17,888 nucleotides of DNA, taken from CAZILN01 sp964540005. GTDB lineage: Bacteria; Bacteroidota; Bacteroidia; Bacteroidales; SM23-62. The notes beneath the pieces are model-generated. The model worked only from the letters and a program-made list of their open reading frames with translations, was not told the origin of the DNA and searched no databases. Position 1 is the stretch's first letter; every line of letters begins with the position of its first letter. Where the stretch lies: positions 1 to 17,888 of the forward strand of contig CAZILN010000124.1 in the NCBI GenBank assembly GCA_964540005.1. The letters are read 5' to 3'. This document shows, one piece after another, positions 15,278 to 17,888 of this stretch. The translations under genes and the position numbers were made by a program.

Positions 15278-17266
15278 ATGATTTGCGGTAGGGCGCTTAA
15301 CAATACACTCAAATTGCTATCAATTGTTCTCGTGTTCAATCTTACAGGAGTGTGCCTGAATTCTTGTTCCGAGAAAGCCGGCACAACAGCAAATGTGCCA
15401 GGTGTCGCCGTTCTGTTAGTGGATACCGATCGGATAATGGGAATTGTTGATGAAGATATTTATGGACACTTTCTTGAACACATTAATCATTCGGTTGTCG
15501 ATGGTCTGTTCGCTGAACAAATTCGCGGTCGTGGTTTTGAAGGAGATGACTTTGCTACCTACTGGGAATCTTCAGGAACAGGCAGGGTAGAGGTTGTAGA
15601 AAGTGAATTTGAGAACGGTGAGAAAAGTATCCGACTCGAAACAAGTAACGGTATGGCTGGTATTCTGCAGGACCGCATCTATGTGCAGGAAGGGTATGAT
15701 TATAATGGCTATGTCTGGCTAAAGCCGGAGCAAGGATCAGTGCAGGTCATCCTTGTGATGAAAGGCGCTGATGGTAGTCCGGTTGCAGAAATTCCGCTTG
15801 ATATTTCCAGTCCGGATTGGCAGGAGGTCAGCTATTCTTTTTCCTGTACAAAAACAGATCAACATGGCATTATCGAAATCGTAGCAACAGGAAACGGATC
15901 CATTTTCATGGATTATATCTCGATGATGCGCGCCGATATTCGCAAGGACGGTATGTTGCGTCCCGACCTCGTCCAGTCTCTTTGTGATTTAAAGCCACCT
16001 TTTATAAGATGGCCGGGCGGATCTTATGCCTCGACCTATCAATGGAAAGATGGTATTGGTCCGCATGTTTCACGCAAATACCATCCCAATGAAATATGGG
16101 GCGGTTATTCCGACTACTATGGTTTTGGCACCGAAGAGTTTATGGAGCTCTGCCGGAAGCTGGAGGCCAAACCAATGGTAGTAGTACCAGCAACAAGTGT
16201 GGATCCTGAAGCAGTACAGTATGCCATGGATTGGGTTCATTATATGGTGGATCCTCCGGTGACCGAGTGGGGAAAAATGCGAGCAGCTAATGGCCACTCC
16301 GAACCTTATGATATTCCGTATATCCAGATCGATAACGAACCGATGAATCACGGGCTGACGCCGGAAGAGTATGCGGAAATTGTCAACATATATGGCAGCA
16401 GGCTACGGAAAATCGTCCCTGCGGCCCGTATTGTGGCCTGCGGACAGAAACGGTCGAACGATATGATTTGGAGCAAAAAGATCATCGACATGGCCGGCAG
16501 AAATTTCGATGTCCTGGGATGTCACAATTACGAATATGAGAGTGAGAATTTTCAAACAGGACTGGGGCGAATACAGGATTACCTGATTAAGTTGCGTGAT
16601 TACGTGGGCGCCTCATCATACCCAAATATCAAAATTGCCGTCCTGGAATGGAACCTCAGTCGAACTTATGATTGGCGCGCCGGACTGCATGCAGCCGGAA
16701 GTTTGATCATGTATGAAAGGCTGAGTCCTGAGGTGGAAATGAGCTGTCCGGCCCTGCTTATGAGAAATACGACGGACGATCCTACCTGGACTGCATTTAT
16801 TTACCATGATCATGTCCACTGGTTCCCTGGGTCGGGCTATGTCGTCGAGAAGTTGTTTCGTGATTTTTATGCTCCTAAACTCTTCGCCACTAACACCGGC
16901 ACATTTCGGGCCATCGAAGATAAAGCTGACTTTTTTGATCACATCTCAACGATGAAAGCAGAAGACTGGAAACCCGGCACGGTCGACGCGATCGCGACTG
17001 GCAGTAACGATGACAAACAAATCATCATCAAGGCGGTTAATTACGAATCCAATCCTAACACATTGATTGTACGACTAACGGGAACCTCAGTACCCGAAAC
17101 AGCCCGGGTAACAGTTTATACCTTGACGGCTGGACTCAATGATGCACCATCGCTGGAAAATCCGTATAAAATAAAGCCTGTGGAGCACACAATACAGTAC
17201 GCACAGGATTTGAACATAGATCTGGCACCATATACAGTGGTCGTTGTAGAGGTTAAGGCAGAATGA
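15278..17266 (+). CDS. GH51 alpha-L-arabinofuranosidase lipoprotein
   Basis: The 662-residue protein is a GH51 exo-enzyme that removes alpha-L-arabinofuranosyl side groups from arabinoxylan or arabinan. It has a hydrophobic signal with lipobox LNSC (Cys30). Residues about 45-90 begin the catalytic part (IYGHFLEHINHSVVDGLFAEQIRGRGFE). A carbohydrate-binding-like beta domain lies at about 95-220, and the (beta/alpha)8 barrel carries the acid/base Glu354 in QIDNEP and the nucleophile Glu457 in VLEWNLS. RWPGGSYASTYQW (244-256) is the typical barrel entry. The C-terminal beta domain runs from about 560 to the end. It follows the xylanase gene closely, so the two likely form one transcript. A hairpin downstream may terminate it. 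Substrate preference between xylan and arabinan arabinose cannot be read from sequence. The context favours arabinoxylan. Confidence 0.95.
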   Translation: MICGRALNNTLKLLSIVLVFNLTGVCLNSCSEKAGTTANVPGVAVLLVDTDRIMGIVDEDIYGHFLEHINHSVVDGLFAEQIRGRGFEGDDFATYWESSGTGRVEVVESEFENGEKSIRLETSNGMAGILQDRIYVQEGYDYNGYVWLKPEQGSVQVILVMKGADGSPVAEIPLDISSPDWQEVSYSFSCTKTDQHGIIEIVATGNGSIFMDYISMMRADIRKDGMLRPDLVQSLCDLKPPFIRWPGGSYASTYQWKDGIGPHVSRKYHPNEIWGGYSDYYGFGTEEFMELCRKLEAKPMVVVPATSVDPEAVQYAMDWVHYMVDPPVTEWGKMRAANGHSEPYDIPYIQIDNEPMNHGLTPEEYAEIVNIYGSRLRKIVPAARIVACGQKRSNDMIWSKKIIDMAGRNFDVLGCHNYEYESENFQTGLGRIQDYLIKLRDYVGASSYPNIKIAVLEWNLSRTYDWRAGLHAAGSLIMYERLSPEVEMSCPALLMRNTTDDPTWTAFIYHDHVHWFPGSGYVVEKLFRDFYAPKLFATNTGTFRAIEDKADFFDHISTMKAEDWKPGTVDAIATGSNDDKQIIIKAVNYESNPNTLIVRLTGTSVPETARVTVYTLTAGLNDAPSLENPYKIKPVEHTIQYAQDLNIDLAPYTVVVVEVKAE

Positions 17267-17370
17267 TGTGGATACCTGTATGAGACACTTTTTTTTCAGA
17301 TTAAAGGATTGAATAGACTTCGAGTATTTGTCCTATAATTAATATTATGTTCAATAGGGAATATGAATAT

Positions 17371-17402
17371 AAAGGGAGACACTAATCTGTATCTCCCCTT
17401 TT
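17371..17402. terminator. Terminator-like hairpin between convergent genes
   Basis: GGGAGA (17374-17379) pairs with TCTCCC (17392-17397), flanked by AAA on the left and CTTTT on the right. It lies between the GH51 gene and the opposing TPR gene, so it could act in both directions. The T tract is only four long. Confidence 0.5.
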
Positions 17403-17420
17403 ATAAGAACTTTCAGAATT

Positions 17421-17888
17421 CTATTTCAAATTCTCAATTTTCTCCAATACTTCATTATACAGGTCCTCGAGCTGCAACCTGTAATAAATAGTTTTCAGCG
17501 TTTCAAGTGTGGCAACATCGGCTGGATTTAATGAATTGGCCTTTTCCATAGGTCCCCTGGCCTTCTTTAATTCTACATCAGCCAATGCTTTTGCCGCTTG
17601 ATACTCCTTTGGATCTTCTTTTACGTTTGCAGCATCATATAACTCCACAGCATTGTTAAAATATAAGGCTCCAATATTGAAGTGTGCATTGAAATAATCA
17701 GGATCTATTGCCAAAGCATTGTTGTATGCTTCCAGGGCTAATTCCTTCTGTCCGATCTTCTCATAAAGGGTTCCCTGTGCAAAATATATGGATGGATTGT
17801 TAACCTCCATGGATTTGGCTATATCCAGGTATTTCAATCCCTCTTCTGCATTCCCTGCTGTCAGGTGGTGATTAATTAATTCAATTAT
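17421..17888 (-). CDS. TPR-repeat protein, C-terminal part (cut by the window edge)
   Basis: The reading frame enters from beyond 17888 without a stop and ends at 17421, giving the last 155 residues of a larger protein. Clear TPR units are seen: PSIYFAQGTLYEKIGQKELALEAYNNALAIDPDYFNAHFNIGALYFNNAVELYD in pieces, with the W/A-G-Y-A-P pattern of the repeat, then a helical stretch with KALADVELKKARGPMEKANSLNPAD. The end LQLEDLYNEVLEKIENLK is typical of Bacteroidota TPR proteins of unknown role. TPRs bind other proteins, and nothing in view tells which. A TTG at 17837 is only an internal codon, not the start. It is convergent with the xylan genes and probably not part of that locus. Confidence 0.85.
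   Translation of the reverse strand: MIELINHHLTAGNAEEGLKYLDIAKSMEVNNPSIYFAQGTLYEKIGQKELALEAYNNALAIDPDYFNAHFNIGALYFNNAVELYDAANVKEDPKEYQAAKALADVELKKARGPMEKANSLNPADVATLETLKTIYYRLQLEDLYNEVLEKIENLK

Noticed and set aside
1..17888. CRISPR array, tRNA or rRNA genes, SusC/SusD pair, integron integrase
   Set aside because: I looked for each and found no regular repeats, no cloverleaf-like sequence, and no TonB-receptor or tyrosine-recombinase coding region.

Overview
The window looks like chromosomal DNA from a member of the Bacteroidota, although no marker gene is present. The signs are lipoprotein signal peptides on carbohydrate-active enzymes, a TPR protein of Bacteroidota type, SBBP-repeat propellers, weak Shine-Dalgarno signals, and moderate, rather AT-rich composition. 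Nearly everything lies on the + strand. Only the partial gene at the right edge is on the - strand. I saw no tRNA, rRNA or CRISPR array.

Left part (1-2210): a TnpB-only IS200/IS605-type element with an apparently intact RuvC nuclease. It has a structured right end (probable omegaRNA) ending in TCAA at 1549. Two bases further on begins a MutY-like HhH-GPD DNA glycosylase gene. That gene is broken by a -1 frameshift at an A7 run and is shortened at its Fe-S end. A hairpin terminator overlaps its stop codon. About 400 bp without a convincing gene follow.

Middle part (2619-7786): a tight operon for a ribose/xylose-type sugar ABC importer (permease, lipid-anchored binding protein, double ATPase) followed by an FGGY kinase of xylulokinase type.

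Right part (7787-17266): xylan-degrading enzymes mixed with small orphan genes. The enzymes are a CE1-like secreted esterase, a GH8 enzyme resembling reducing-end xylose-releasing exo-oligoxylanase, a GH10 endoxylanase and a GH51 arabinofuranosidase. The orphan genes are an SRPBCC fragment, a TfoX-N protein, an NTF2/SnoaL-like protein, a flavodoxin, a DUF3795 protein and an SBBP propeller protein. A convergent TPR gene closes the window after a terminator-like hairpin.

Taken together, the window encodes a plausible route from arabinoxylan to the pentose phosphate pathway. GH10 cuts the backbone, GH51 and the esterase remove side groups, GH8 releases xylose from oligomers, the ABC system imports the pentose and the kinase phosphorylates it. 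Importing sugar by an ABC system, with no SusC/SusD pair in view, is unusual for Bacteroidota.

The most unexpected signal is a pair of related imperfect palindromes at 9658-9715 and 12855-12910. Each lies directly after the stop codon of a small cassette-like gene. They share a TAACAAA-type left end, a stem with one bulged base, and a right end of four bases, ATACC and (G)TTAG. This is the architecture of integron attC sites, and suggests that part of this locus carries decayed gene cassettes without an integrase in view.
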